A DNA stretch of 64,000 nucleotides from the NCBI GenBank assembly GCA_040005635.1, contig JBDTYM010000006.1:1-64000 (forward strand), in the 5' to 3' direction. The notes beneath the pieces were generated by a model. The model made no database searches. It was not told the DNA's origin and worked only from the letters and a program-made list of their open reading frames with translations. Position numbers and translations under genes: made by a program. This DNA comes from Dokdonella_A sp040005635. Its GTDB lineage: Bacteria > Pseudomonadota > Gammaproteobacteria > Xanthomonadales > Rhodanobacteraceae. Positions 37,845 to 46,525 of this stretch are shown here, one piece after another. Each line of letters begins with the position of its first letter. Position 1 is the first letter of the stretch.

Positions 37845-38137
37845 GCGGGCATCATAGGCGCGCGACGGGCTTGCGTAACCTGTACGAAAGTAACGCCCGG
37901 CCCGGTGTGAGGGCGACCGTAACGCAGGCCATGAAGCGGAAGGATAAGCGGAGTGGGGTTTGCTGCCGCTCCACACGCAGCGCCGCAGGTGCGCCTCCCC
38001 TCTAACACTTCACTAACGATTCCGCCCGCCCGACGCCATGACCGCGCCGCGGCCACGTGCGATAATCACACCGATGCGATCGCCGCAGCGGCGAACGTGC
38101 AGTCCTCGACCCGGCACGGTCCCCGACGGAGCAAGAC

Positions 38138-38746
38138 ATGGCCTTAAGCATCCGCGACGTGCTGCCGCACGATCTGGATTCGGTGCTCGCGCTCAACAAT
38201 GCTGCCGGCTCGACGATCCTGCCACTGGACGCCGCCGGCTTGCGCCCGTTGTACAAGCAAGCGAGCTACTTCCGTCTTGCCGAAGTCGATGGCCACATCG
38301 CCGGCTTTCTGCCGGCGATGCGCGAGGATGCCGACTACGACAGTCCGAATTTCCGCTGGTTCCGCGAGCGCTACCCGGCTTTCGCGTACATCGATCGCAT
38401 CATCATCGCCAAGCCCTACCGCGGCCTCGGCCTCGGCCGCGTGTTTTATGCCGACGTGACCAGCTACGCCGAGACGCGTGTGCCGCTGCTCGCCTGCGAG
38501 GTGTTTCTCGAACCGCGCGACGATGTATCGGTGCTGTTCCACGGCACCTACGGCTTTCAGGAAGTCGGCCAGCAGACGATGCCGAGCAATGGCCGCCGCG
38601 TCTCCCTGCTGGCCAAGCCGCTCTGCAGCTACGCCTACGTGCAGCAGACCTACCTGCAGGCCGATGGCTTGCCCGATCTGCCCTGGCTGGCGGAGCGCGA
38701 GCGCGTGAATCCGCTGCCGACGGCGCGCGCCGCCGGTGGCGTCTGA
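38138..38746 (+). CDS. GNAT-family N-acetyltransferase
   Basis: A 202-residue GNAT protein. The acetyl-CoA-binding motif A lies in IDRIIIAKPYRGLGLGRVFYADV (R-G-L-G-L-G at about residues 95-100), with strand beta5 (PLLACEVFLEP) and motif B nearby. The substrate is unknown. It starts the co-directional block leading into minCDE, ending 12 bases before minC, so it may be co-transcribed with the division-site genes. Confidence 0.85.
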   Translation: MALSIRDVLPHDLDSVLALNNAAGSTILPLDAAGLRPLYKQASYFRLAEVDGHIAGFLPAMREDADYDSPNFRWFRERYPAFAYIDRIIIAKPYRGLGLGRVFYADVTSYAETRVPLLACEVFLEPRDDVSVLFHGTYGFQEVGQQTMPSNGRRVSLLAKPLCSYAYVQQTYLQADGLPDLPWLAERERVNPLPTARAAGGV

Positions 38747-38758
38747 GCGCCGCCTGCG

Positions 38759-39568
38759 ATGACGGCTGCTCCGATCGGAACCCTCGAACCCGTCGCCGAA
38801 ATCAAGTTCGGTCAGGTCGGCATCGCCAATCTGAAGTTGAAGCGGCTGGATGCGCCGACGCTCGAGGCCGAGCTGCGGGAGAAAGTAGCCAGCGCGACGA
38901 AGTTGTTCCTGCGTACGCCGGTCGTGCTCGACTTGAGCCATCTGCCGGCGCTGCCCGACCTCGACACCGTGCGCGACTTGCTCGAGCGCATCCGCGCTTC
39001 GGGCATGCTTCCGGTTGGCCTCTCCTACGGCACCAGCGAGAACGACGCGCTGGCGCAAGCGCTCGGTCTGCCGGTGTTTGCGAAGTTCCGCGCAGGCTAT
39101 GAGCGCGCAGGCGCGAATGCGGAGCCAGCGGCGCCGGCAGCCGCGGCACGCGAGACGCCGCGACCGCCTTTGCGCGAGCCCACTCACGCCGAGCGCGCGA
39201 CACCCCCACCGCCGAGCGCCGGCGCCGCCGCGACGATCGGCCAGTTGCACGACAAGCCGGTGCGCTCGGGCCAGCAGATCTATGCGCGCGGCCGCGACCT
39301 GATCCTGACCGCGCTGGTCGGCAACGGTGCCGAGGTCATCGCTGACGGCTCGATCCATGTTTACGGCGCACTACGCGGGCGCGCGCTCGCCGGTGCGCAA
39401 GGCGATGCGTCGGCACGCATCTACTGCCAGGAATTCCATGCCGAACTCGTCTCGATCGCGGGTCAGTACCGCGTGTTCGAGGATATTCCGTCGGAGCTGC
39501 GCGGCCATCCGGTGCAAGCCTGGCTCGACGGCGACCGCTTGTTGTTGGGCAAACTCGGTGCGCGCTGA
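38759..39568 (+). CDS. minC: Septum-site-determining protein MinC
   Basis: A 269-residue MinC that inhibits FtsZ polymerisation away from midcell. The N-terminal FtsZ-inhibiting domain (about 10-115) is followed by a Pro/Ala-rich linker (PAAPAAAARETPRPPLRE...) longer than in E. coli (231 residues total). The C-terminal beta-helix (HDKPVRSGQQIYARGRDLI... YGALRGRALAGAQGDASARI) binds MinD and dimerises. First of the minCDE genes. Confidence 0.95.
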   Translation: MTAAPIGTLEPVAEIKFGQVGIANLKLKRLDAPTLEAELREKVASATKLFLRTPVVLDLSHLPALPDLDTVRDLLERIRASGMLPVGLSYGTSENDALAQALGLPVFAKFRAGYERAGANAEPAAPAAAARETPRPPLREPTHAERATPPPPSAGAAATIGQLHDKPVRSGQQIYARGRDLILTALVGNGAEVIADGSIHVYGALRGRALAGAQGDASARIYCQEFHAELVSIAGQYRVFEDIPSELRGHPVQAWLDGDRLLLGKLGAR

Positions 39569-39604
39569 TCGGCGTCCGTGTCACATGCAAAAGGAGTTCC
39601 TCCA

Positions 39605-40417
39605 TTGACTGAAATCATCGTCGTCACGTCCGGCAAGGGCGGCGTCGGCAAGACCACGACGAGCGCCTCGATCGCGGTCGGCCTCGCCAAGCGCGGCAAG
39701 AAAGTCGCGGTCATCGACTTCGACGTCGGCCTGCGCAACCTCGACCTGATCATGGGTTGCGAACGCCGCGTGGTCTACGACTTCGTCAACGTGATCCAGG
39801 GCGAGTGCACACTCAAGCAGGCCCTGATCAAGGACAAGCGCATCGAAACCTTGTTCGTGCTCGCCGCGTCGCAGACGCGCGACAAGGATGCACTGAGCAA
39901 GGAAGGCGTCGAGCGCGTCCTCAACGAGCTCACCGAGGAAGGTTTCGACTATGTGATCTGCGACTCGCCGGCCGGCATCGAGAAAGGCGCCAGCCTGGCG
40001 ATGTACTTCGCCGACCGCGCGATCGTCGTGGTCAACCCGGAAGTTTCGAGTGTGCGCGATTCCGACCGCATCCTCGGCCTGCTGTCGAGCAAGACCCGCC
40101 GCGCCGAACTCGGCAACGGCGGTATCGAACAGCATCTGCTGCTGACGCGCTACAACCCCGAGCGCGTCGCTGGCGGCGACATGATGGGCATCACCGACGT
40201 CAAGGACATCCTCGGCATCGAAGTGCTCGGCGTGATCCCGGAATCGTCCGGCGTGCTGACCGCTTCGAACGCCGGCGTGCCGGTGATCCTCGACGAAGCC
40301 TCCGATGCCGGCCAGGCCTATGCCGACGCGGTCGCACGCCTGACCGGCGAGCAACGGCCGATGCGCTTCATCGACGCGCAGAAAAAAGGCTTCCTCGCGC
40401 GCATCTTCGGGAGCTGA
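39605..40417 (+). CDS. minD: Septum-site-determining ATPase MinD
   Basis: A 270-residue Walker-type ATPase, identical in length to E. coli MinD. The deviant Walker A is KGGVGKTT (about 10-17), followed by DFDVGLRNLDLIMGCERRVV and the switch region (CDSPAGIEKGA). The C-terminal amphipathic membrane-targeting helix is KKGFLARIFGS. The start is TTG at 39605, supported by an AAGGAG ribosome site at the right spacing. The open frame extends upstream to 39578, but that part lacks the family N-terminus. It recruits MinC to the membrane and oscillates with MinE. Confidence 0.96.
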   Translation: MTEIIVVTSGKGGVGKTTTSASIAVGLAKRGKKVAVIDFDVGLRNLDLIMGCERRVVYDFVNVIQGECTLKQALIKDKRIETLFVLAASQTRDKDALSKEGVERVLNELTEEGFDYVICDSPAGIEKGASLAMYFADRAIVVVNPEVSSVRDSDRILGLLSSKTRRAELGNGGIEQHLLLTRYNPERVAGGDMMGITDVKDILGIEVLGVIPESSGVLTASNAGVPVILDEASDAGQAYADAVARLTGEQRPMRFIDAQKKGFLARIFGS

Positions 40418-40419
40418 CC

Positions 40420-40710
40420 ATGGGACTTTTCGATTTCCTGCGTTCGCGCCCGAAGAACACTGCGTCCGTCGCAACCGAACGCCTGCGCATCATCGTCGCG
40501 CAGGAGCGCGCCGCCGGCGGCCGCCCCGACTATCTGCCGCTGCTGCGTCGCGAGCTGCTCGAAGTGATTCGCAAGTACGTCAACGTCGATCCCGACGCGA
40601 TCGACATCCACGTCGAGCGCGATGGTGACAGCGAGGTGCTGGAACTTTCGGTCGCGCTGCCCGAAAAGCAGACGGCGGGTGCGGCGGCGGCAGCAGCCGG
40701 CGAAACCTGA
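40420..40710 (+). CDS. minE: Cell division topological-specificity factor MinE
   Basis: A 96-residue MinE, starting 2 bases after the minD stop. The membrane-binding N-terminus (MGLFDFLRSR) and MinD-contact helix (ATERLRIIVAQERA) are typical, followed by the dimerisation domain (LLEVIRKYVNVDPDAIDIHVER). It displaces MinC and activates MinD ATPase to generate pole-to-pole oscillation. An Ala-rich C-terminal tail is longer than usual. Confidence 0.95.
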   Translation: MGLFDFLRSRPKNTASVATERLRIIVAQERAAGGRPDYLPLLRRELLEVIRKYVNVDPDAIDIHVERDGDSEVLELSVALPEKQTAGAAAAAAGET

Positions 40711-40727
40711 AGCCCGCCGGTGGTGCC

Positions 40728-41213
40728 ATGAACGCCGACACCGGCGTGCTGACACTCGCCGGGATCGCCATGTCCGATGCGCGCGCGCTATTGGCGCGTC
40801 ATGGACTTGTCCTCGTGCAGGTGGATGCCAACGCGCCGATTCCGGCGACCTATTGGGGCGAACCCGAAGCCGGCGTGATCGCGAACGCGGTCTATGCGCG
40901 CGCCGACACGCCGGTGCATTCGCTGCTGCACGAGGCCTGTCATCTGATCGTCGCGTCGCCGGACCGACGCGCGGCGATCCATACCGACGCGTCCGATTCG
41001 CAGGCCGAGGAAGACGCAACCTGCTACCTGCAAATCCTGCTCGGCGACGAGCTTGCTGGCGTCGGCCGTGAACGCGTGATGTGCGACATGGACGCCTGGG
41101 GCTACACGTTCCGCCTCGGTTCCACGCGTGCGTGGTTCGAGAACGACGCAGACGACGTGCGCGAGTGGCTCGCCTGTCGCAGCCTTCTGCCCGTCGGAAG
41201 AATTCCGGTGTAG
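40728..41213 (+). CDS. Small HExxH-type putative metalloprotein downstream of minE
   Basis: A 161-residue protein that I do not recognise. It contains HSLLHEACHLIVA (HEACH matches the HExxH zinc motif at about residues 68-72) and a following acidic helix EEDATCYLQILLGD (E about 93) that could be a third ligand, as in gluzincin-like folds. There is no signal peptide and no membrane helix. It starts 17 bases after minE, in the same direction, so it is probably read from the min transcript. A link with division-site selection is an untested idea. It could also be an inactive structural relative. Confidence 0.65.
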   Translation: MNADTGVLTLAGIAMSDARALLARHGLVLVQVDANAPIPATYWGEPEAGVIANAVYARADTPVHSLLHEACHLIVASPDRRAAIHTDASDSQAEEDATCYLQILLGDELAGVGRERVMCDMDAWGYTFRLGSTRAWFENDADDVREWLACRSLLPVGRIPV

Positions 41214-41311
41214 CGCTGCCGGAATGCTTCCCGGACTTTCGGTCTCGAGTGATGCGCAGCGTCAGCAGCGTGCCGACGATGCGCATCGGGCACGCCGATT
41301 TCATCGGCACC

Positions 41312-43585
41312 TCAGTCCGGCCTCGCTTCACGCTGCATGTGCGCGCGGCCATCGGCGCCTCGCACGACACGAATATCGTAGTGCGCGCCGCGAAACGCGA
41401 TGCGCTGCAGCGTCAGCGATGTCCATTCCGGCGGCAGCAGCGGCGGATAGACTTCGAGCAGGCCCTTGCTCTCGATGCGCAGGCCGCTGAAACCATAGAT
41501 CAGGTTCTGCAGAAAGCCGGCCGAAGCGGTGACGAAGTAGCCGCTGTTGTTGTTCGCGGTTTCGGTGCGCACGTTGTACGGCGCCTTCAAAACGTCGCCA
41601 GTGAAATTGCGCTGCAGCCAGCGCACGGCATTGTCATCGTCGCCATTCATTGCGGCAGCGATCGACATTGGCGCGAGTCCCATGCTGTTCGGATCGTGCT
41701 GCGAGGCGAGGATGGGCCGCAGTGCGCGCTCGTAGTCGTTGCGTCGAACCGTCGCGCTCATGGCGAGATCGAGCGAAGGCAGCGCGAGCATCGGCAGCGA
41801 ACTGCCGCCCCAGGTATCGATGTCGTGCGCAACGCTCGCGTCGAATTCGAGATGCTGCTGGTCGGGCGCGGAAAACGGCACGTAGATTTTTTCGGCGACT
41901 TCACGCCAGCGCGGATCGGCGCGCGCACCGGCAAGCGGCGCCAACTCGGTCGCGATCCGCAGCGCCTTGGCGGCGGACACGTTGGTGAAGGTGTCATTCG
42001 GCACGTCGTTGTAGTCCTCGTCGACCGAGGTGACGTGGTGGATCTCATAGCGTCGCGCAAGCGGATTCCAGACAGCGCGGCTGGCCCAGAACTCGGCGAC
42101 ATTGCGGATCACCGGCCAGCCCTTTCGACGCAGCCATTCGCGATCGTGTGTCGCCAGCCAATACTGGTATTGCGCGATCGCGACATCGGCATTGACATGG
42201 ATTTCCCGCTCGCCGAGCACGTAGGCGAAATGTGGCGTCTGCTCGCTGCCATTCTCCGGATCGGCTTCCCACGGATACATCGCACCACGCAGTCCACGTG
42301 CACGCGCACGTGCCTGCGCGGCATCGAGCGTATGCGCGCGAAAATTCACCAGCGACTTCGCGCGCTGCGGATGCAGCAGCAACAGGGCCGGGAAGATCCA
42401 GGTGTCCGAGTCCCAGAAGGTGTGACCGGCATAACCCGGGGTCAACGCACAGGCGCCCATCGGCCAATCGGTATCGGCGGTCGATGTCGCGAGCAGGTAG
42501 TACAGGTCCGAATGCACGGCCTGCTGCGCACGCGGATCGCCCTCGATCACGATATCGGACTTCCACAGCTCGCTCCATGCGGCGGCATGCTCACTGCGAA
42601 GCATTTCGAAGCCGCGTGCGCGGGCCGCACGCGCCAGCGCGAGGTCGGCCGTTGCATCGCCGCCCCAGCGGTCGCGAGACAACGCGACGTACTTCGAAAA
42701 CGTATAGCGCTTGCCTTTTTCGACTGCGATGCGCAGATCGAGGGCGAGCCGGTACTCGCTGCGATAGAGTTTCGCCTCGACCGGCTGCACGCCTCGCGGC
42801 AGCTCAACCGCCGCAGCCTCCGCCATTGCCAGCCCCTGTTCGGCGCGGCCATCGACCTGCAGCGCCAGATCCTGCGCATCGCCGTCGACGGCCGTGGCGT
42901 GCACGGTTCCGCGATACCACAGCGCGGCGCGATCGGGCGTCGCCGGCGGCAACGGTTCCAGCTTGAGTGCGTGCGCGGCGACGGCTTCCTGCATCTGATC
43001 GCCGCTCAACACGGCCAGTGGCAGGCGTGGTGCATACGGCGCCCATAGATTGAGTGCAAACGACAATTCCACTTCACCGTCGAAATCCGGCGTCAGCGTC
43101 AGTCGTGTCGCAGCAAGGTGCGGATCCGCCTGGCTGGCGAATGTGACGACTTCGATGTCGGTCGTCTTGCCGTGGTCGAGATAGCGATAGCGCGTCGTCA
43201 GCGTCGCTTCGTGCAGGTCGAGCGTCTGCCGGTAGTTCTGCAACGTCGCGTCATCGACATGCACCTGGTTGAGCCAGAAGTGGCCCGCGCGCGAGGTGCC
43301 GGTCGAATAGTCGATCTCGGTCCAGCCAGGCACCGCTGCGGGACGCGAGAAATCGTCCTTGGCATAGTCCATCAGCCCGACCATGTAACCGAGATTGCCC
43401 TCGGTGCCCCGCGGGGCGGTCAGCGTGGAGAAATAGCCGTTGGCGAGATAGCCAGGAAAATAGGCATCGAAATCCTTCGAAGTCGCTTCCAGAACGAAAC
43501 TCGGATCGGGCGCGGCGAACGCGGGCGGCCCGAACAACACGATCACAAGGACACCCCTGGCCAGCGGTTTGCTGAGAAACTTCAT
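41312..43585 (-). CDS. Exported GH65-like glycoside hydrolase, copy 1
   Basis: A 757-residue exported protein. The signal peptide (MKFLSKPLARGVLVIVLFG, cleavage near AFA) targets it to the periplasm or beyond. The fold matches GH65 and its relatives (acid trehalase Ath1, glucosylgalactosyl-hydroxylysine glucosidase): a beta-sandwich, an (alpha/alpha)6 barrel with FWDSDTWIFP and MYPWEADPE motifs, and an acidic catalytic segment HHVTSVDEDYNDVPND. It probably hydrolyses an alpha-glucoside. It is the last gene of the sugar island and a tandem paralogue of 43662-45908. The start at 43585 has GGAG seven bases upstream. Confidence 0.82.
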   Translation of the reverse strand: MKFLSKPLARGVLVIVLFGPPAFAAPDPSFVLEATSKDFDAYFPGYLANGYFSTLTAPRGTEGNLGYMVGLMDYAKDDFSRPAAVPGWTEIDYSTGTSRAGHFWLNQVHVDDATLQNYRQTLDLHEATLTTRYRYLDHGKTTDIEVVTFASQADPHLAATRLTLTPDFDGEVELSFALNLWAPYAPRLPLAVLSGDQMQEAVAAHALKLEPLPPATPDRAALWYRGTVHATAVDGDAQDLALQVDGRAEQGLAMAEAAAVELPRGVQPVEAKLYRSEYRLALDLRIAVEKGKRYTFSKYVALSRDRWGGDATADLALARAARARGFEMLRSEHAAAWSELWKSDIVIEGDPRAQQAVHSDLYYLLATSTADTDWPMGACALTPGYAGHTFWDSDTWIFPALLLLHPQRAKSLVNFRAHTLDAAQARARARGLRGAMYPWEADPENGSEQTPHFAYVLGEREIHVNADVAIAQYQYWLATHDREWLRRKGWPVIRNVAEFWASRAVWNPLARRYEIHHVTSVDEDYNDVPNDTFTNVSAAKALRIATELAPLAGARADPRWREVAEKIYVPFSAPDQQHLEFDASVAHDIDTWGGSSLPMLALPSLDLAMSATVRRNDYERALRPILASQHDPNSMGLAPMSIAAAMNGDDDNAVRWLQRNFTGDVLKAPYNVRTETANNNSGYFVTASAGFLQNLIYGFSGLRIESKGLLEVYPPLLPPEWTSLTLQRIAFRGAHYDIRVVRGADGRAHMQREARPD

Positions 43586-43622
43586 CGACACTCTCCGCCA
43601 TGACTACAGGCAACCTTCGTAG

Positions 43623-43642
43623 GCGCCGTCACGCGACGGCGC
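43623..43642. other. Perfect GC hairpin between the two GH65-like genes
   Basis: GCGCCGTC and GACGGCGC form an 8-base stem with an ACGC loop, in the 76-base gap between the two paralogues. There is no T-run. It may slow transcription or stabilise RNA ends, lowering expression of the downstream copy (inference). Confidence 0.5.
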
Positions 43643-43661
43643 ATTCAATCGGCAGGATCGA

Positions 43662-45908
43662 TCACAGCGCCTTGCGCGTCAGCCTCGCCTTGCCGGTGGC
43701 ATCGCGATCGATCGTGATGTCGTAGCGCTTGCCGCGAAAGCTCACGTCGCGCAGCTGCAGCGAATTCCAGCCCGGCGGCAGCGCAGGCGGATACGCTTCG
43801 ACGAGACCCTGGTCCTCGATGCGCAGGCCGGAAAGGCCATAGATGAAGCTCTGCACGAAGCCGGCGGATGTCGCGAGGATGTAGCCGGCATTGTTGGCGA
43901 CAGTTTCCGTGCGCACGTTGAACGGCGGTTTGAGGAAACCGACCAGATTGCGCTGGATCCATTCGCCGGCCATCTTCGCATCGCCAAGTTCAGCCGCGCC
44001 GACCGCGAGCATGACCATCATCATCTCGTTCGGATCGTCGCCATGGACCTTGAGTTCGTTGAGCTGGAAGTCGAAATCGTTTCTGCGTACCTGCGGCGAC
44101 ATCGGCAGGTCGAGGTTCGGATACATCAGCCAGGCGAGCGAAGAACCCATCCAGGTGATCTTGTCGTGCGGCACGCTCTCGTCGAAATCGAGATGGCGTT
44201 GCTCGTCCTGCTTGAACGGGATGTACATCTTGTGCGCGACGTCGGCCCAGCGCGGGTCGGCTTTCGCGCCGACCGCACCGGCCGCCTTGATCGCGATCTC
44301 GAGCGCCTTGCGCGCGGCGGCATTGGTGAACGAATCATTAGGGACGTCGTTGTAGGCCTCATCCGGCGAAGTGACGTGATGAATCTCGTAGCGGTCATGC
44401 GCCTGGTCGTAGGTGACGCGACTGACCCAGAACTCGGCGATCTCGCGGATCACCGGCCAGCCATTGTTCTTCAGCCAACCCTTGTCGCCGCTCGCGAGGT
44501 AGTACTGCCATTGCGCGATGGCGATATCGGCATTGACGTGAATTTCGCGATAGACCTCGTAGGCGAAATGCGGCGTGTGGTCGGCACCGGTTTCAGGATC
44601 GGCCTCCCACGGATACATCGTGCCGCCGACGCCGTATTGGCGGGCCCGCGCGCGCGCAGGTTCCATCGTGCGATGGCGGAACATCACGATCGGCTTGGCG
44701 CGCTCGGGATGCAGCAGCAGCAGCGATGGAAACACCCACGAGTCCGAATCCCAGAACGCGTGGCCGGCGTAGTTCGGAGTCAGCGCGCAGGCGCCCATCG
44801 GCCACGCCGTGCCGACCGTCGTGTTCGACAGCAGGTAGTACAAGTCCGAATGCAGGGCCTTCTGCACGTTCGCGTCGCCGTCGATAACGATGTCGGATTT
44901 CCACAGCTCGGCCCATGCCGCCCGATGGGCATCGCGCAGCGTGTCGAAGCCGACACTGCGCGCGGCACGCGCGAGTGCCAGCGTCGCCTTCGCATCGCCG
45001 CCCCAGTCGGCGCGCGACATCGCGACGAACTTGGTGAAGGTATAAGTCGTTCCTCTATGCAGCTTGACGACGAGGTTGAGCGAGAGCTTGTTGGGACCCT
45101 TCTCGAGTGTCGACCTTTCGACGTCCAGACCCTGCGGCAGCGAAATCGTGGCCGCCTCGGCCATCGTGAGGCCCCGCTCGGCGCGCCCGTCGAGCCATAG
45201 CGCAAGATCCTCGGCGTCGCCATCCGCGCCGCCGACTCGCGTCACGCCGTGGTACCAGACCGCATCGCGATCGGACATCGGCACCGGCTTGTTATCGAGC
45301 GTCTGCCCGCTCGCTATCACCGCGGCGATCATCTCGTCGCCGCTCATCGTGCCGATCGGAAAGCGCGGCGCGTGTTCGCTCCACAGGCGGATCGGAAACG
45401 TGATCTGCACGCTGCCGTCGAACTGCGGCGTCAGCGAAAGCTGCGTCGCAGCAAGATGTCCGTCGGCCTGATCGACGAAGGTCGTCACTTTCACGTCGGT
45501 GGATTTGTTCGCGTAGGCGAAGCGATAGCGCGTCGTCAGCGTCGCGTCGTGCATGTCGAGCGTCTGCGCGTAGTCCGTGAAGATCTGCGGCGCGATACGC
45601 GTAGAGTTGAGCCAGCCGCCGCCGGGGTTGTAGTCGATCTCGCTCCAGCCCGGGATTGCGGCGGGCCGCGCGATATCGTCCTTCGCATAGTCCATGAACG
45701 CGACCATGTAGCTCATAGTCGATTCGGTGCCGCGCACCGACGTCATCGTTGAGAAATAGCCGTTGGCGAGATAGCTCGGAAAATAGGTCTCGAAGTCTTT
45801 CGATGTGGCCGTCATCAGGAAGCTCGAATCAGTTTCAGCGTGCGCCTGCGTGACAAGGCCCGCTGCGAGCAGCGAAAGGCAAACGGCGGGCATGCGGCGG
45901 AATTTCAT
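43662..45908 (-). CDS. Exported GH65-like glycoside hydrolase, copy 2
   Basis: A 748-residue exported paralogue of 41312-43585, with the same domain order. The signal peptide is MKFRRMPAVCLSLLAAGLVT, ending near AHA. Key motifs are FWDSDSWVFP, MYPWEADPETG and HHVTSPDEAYNDVPNDSFTN. The acidic segment TSPDE matches the catalytic Glu region of GH65 phosphorylases (GPDE) and of related hydrolases. It lacks the phosphate-site HDSTLS motif of the cytoplasmic phosphorylase, so hydrolysis is more likely than phosphorolysis. The start at 45908 has a GGGAGAG ribosome site; the longer open frame to 46139 is rejected. It follows the interrupted small gene by 16 bases. Confidence 0.83.
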   Translation of the reverse strand: MKFRRMPAVCLSLLAAGLVTQAHAETDSSFLMTATSKDFETYFPSYLANGYFSTMTSVRGTESTMSYMVAFMDYAKDDIARPAAIPGWSEIDYNPGGGWLNSTRIAPQIFTDYAQTLDMHDATLTTRYRFAYANKSTDVKVTTFVDQADGHLAATQLSLTPQFDGSVQITFPIRLWSEHAPRFPIGTMSGDEMIAAVIASGQTLDNKPVPMSDRDAVWYHGVTRVGGADGDAEDLALWLDGRAERGLTMAEAATISLPQGLDVERSTLEKGPNKLSLNLVVKLHRGTTYTFTKFVAMSRADWGGDAKATLALARAARSVGFDTLRDAHRAAWAELWKSDIVIDGDANVQKALHSDLYYLLSNTTVGTAWPMGACALTPNYAGHAFWDSDSWVFPSLLLLHPERAKPIVMFRHRTMEPARARARQYGVGGTMYPWEADPETGADHTPHFAYEVYREIHVNADIAIAQWQYYLASGDKGWLKNNGWPVIREIAEFWVSRVTYDQAHDRYEIHHVTSPDEAYNDVPNDSFTNAAARKALEIAIKAAGAVGAKADPRWADVAHKMYIPFKQDEQRHLDFDESVPHDKITWMGSSLAWLMYPNLDLPMSPQVRRNDFDFQLNELKVHGDDPNEMMMVMLAVGAAELGDAKMAGEWIQRNLVGFLKPPFNVRTETVANNAGYILATSAGFVQSFIYGLSGLRIEDQGLVEAYPPALPPGWNSLQLRDVSFRGKRYDITIDRDATGKARLTRKAL

Positions 45909-45924
45909 CGACTCTCCCGAATTT

Positions 45925-46476
45925 CTAATGCAGCGCCGTGCTGGCGCGGCTGATGGTGAGGAAGCAGCTCTTGTCGAAACGGAGCTTGATCTGCTCGGGC
46001 CCGATCTCGGATTTCCTGATGGGCAGTACCTGCGCGGCGCCACTGCCGCTGCCCGAGAAATAACTGCGCACGACATCGGAGACCAGGCCGGTTCCGTTCG
46101 TGCCAGATCCGCCCGAGCCGGTCGCGGCGCCTGCGCCATTCAATGGCTGCTGCGAGGGGCCGAGTACTCACAGGAAAATCTGCCCGTCCTCCGGCAGGGT
46201 CACGCGCTCGGTGGTGCTGGTCTGCCCTTCGCGCGTGGTCGGCACGGCCTTCGCCAGATGGATCGAGCGGCAGTCCGTGTCGCACATGCCAAGCGCAACG
46301 AGCATGCCGGGCTCGGCCTTGAAGCTGTGGATCTCGATCACGTCGCCCTTGTTCAAGGCCTGCACCGATTGCACCACAGCCGGATTGTCCGGGTACACGG
46401 CGAACTCGGTCGGCACGGCAGCGCTCGCGGCAAGACGTCCCGCGGCGAACATCAGCACGGCGGCCTTGCGCTTCAT
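45925..46476 (-). pseudogene. Small exported protein interrupted by an in-frame TGA
   Basis: One reading frame of 184 codons is split by TGA at 46170-46168. The first part (102 residues) has a signal peptide (MKRKAAVLMFAAGRLAASAA) and a short domain with a CDTDC pair (ALGMCDTDCRSIHL). The second part continues in the same frame, starting VLGPSQQPLNGAGAATG. It has a Gly/Ser-rich linker and a C-terminal stretch (LRFDKSCFLTISRAS), and ends 16 bases before the GH65-like gene. Sequence composition on both sides of the TGA looks coding. I recognise no family. Nonsense mutation, sequencing error or read-through are the options. Confidence 0.6.
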
Positions 46477-46525
46477 GTGCGCCGCCGCCGACTCGACCTC
46501 TCGCGACCTGAGAAGGATGCAGCGA

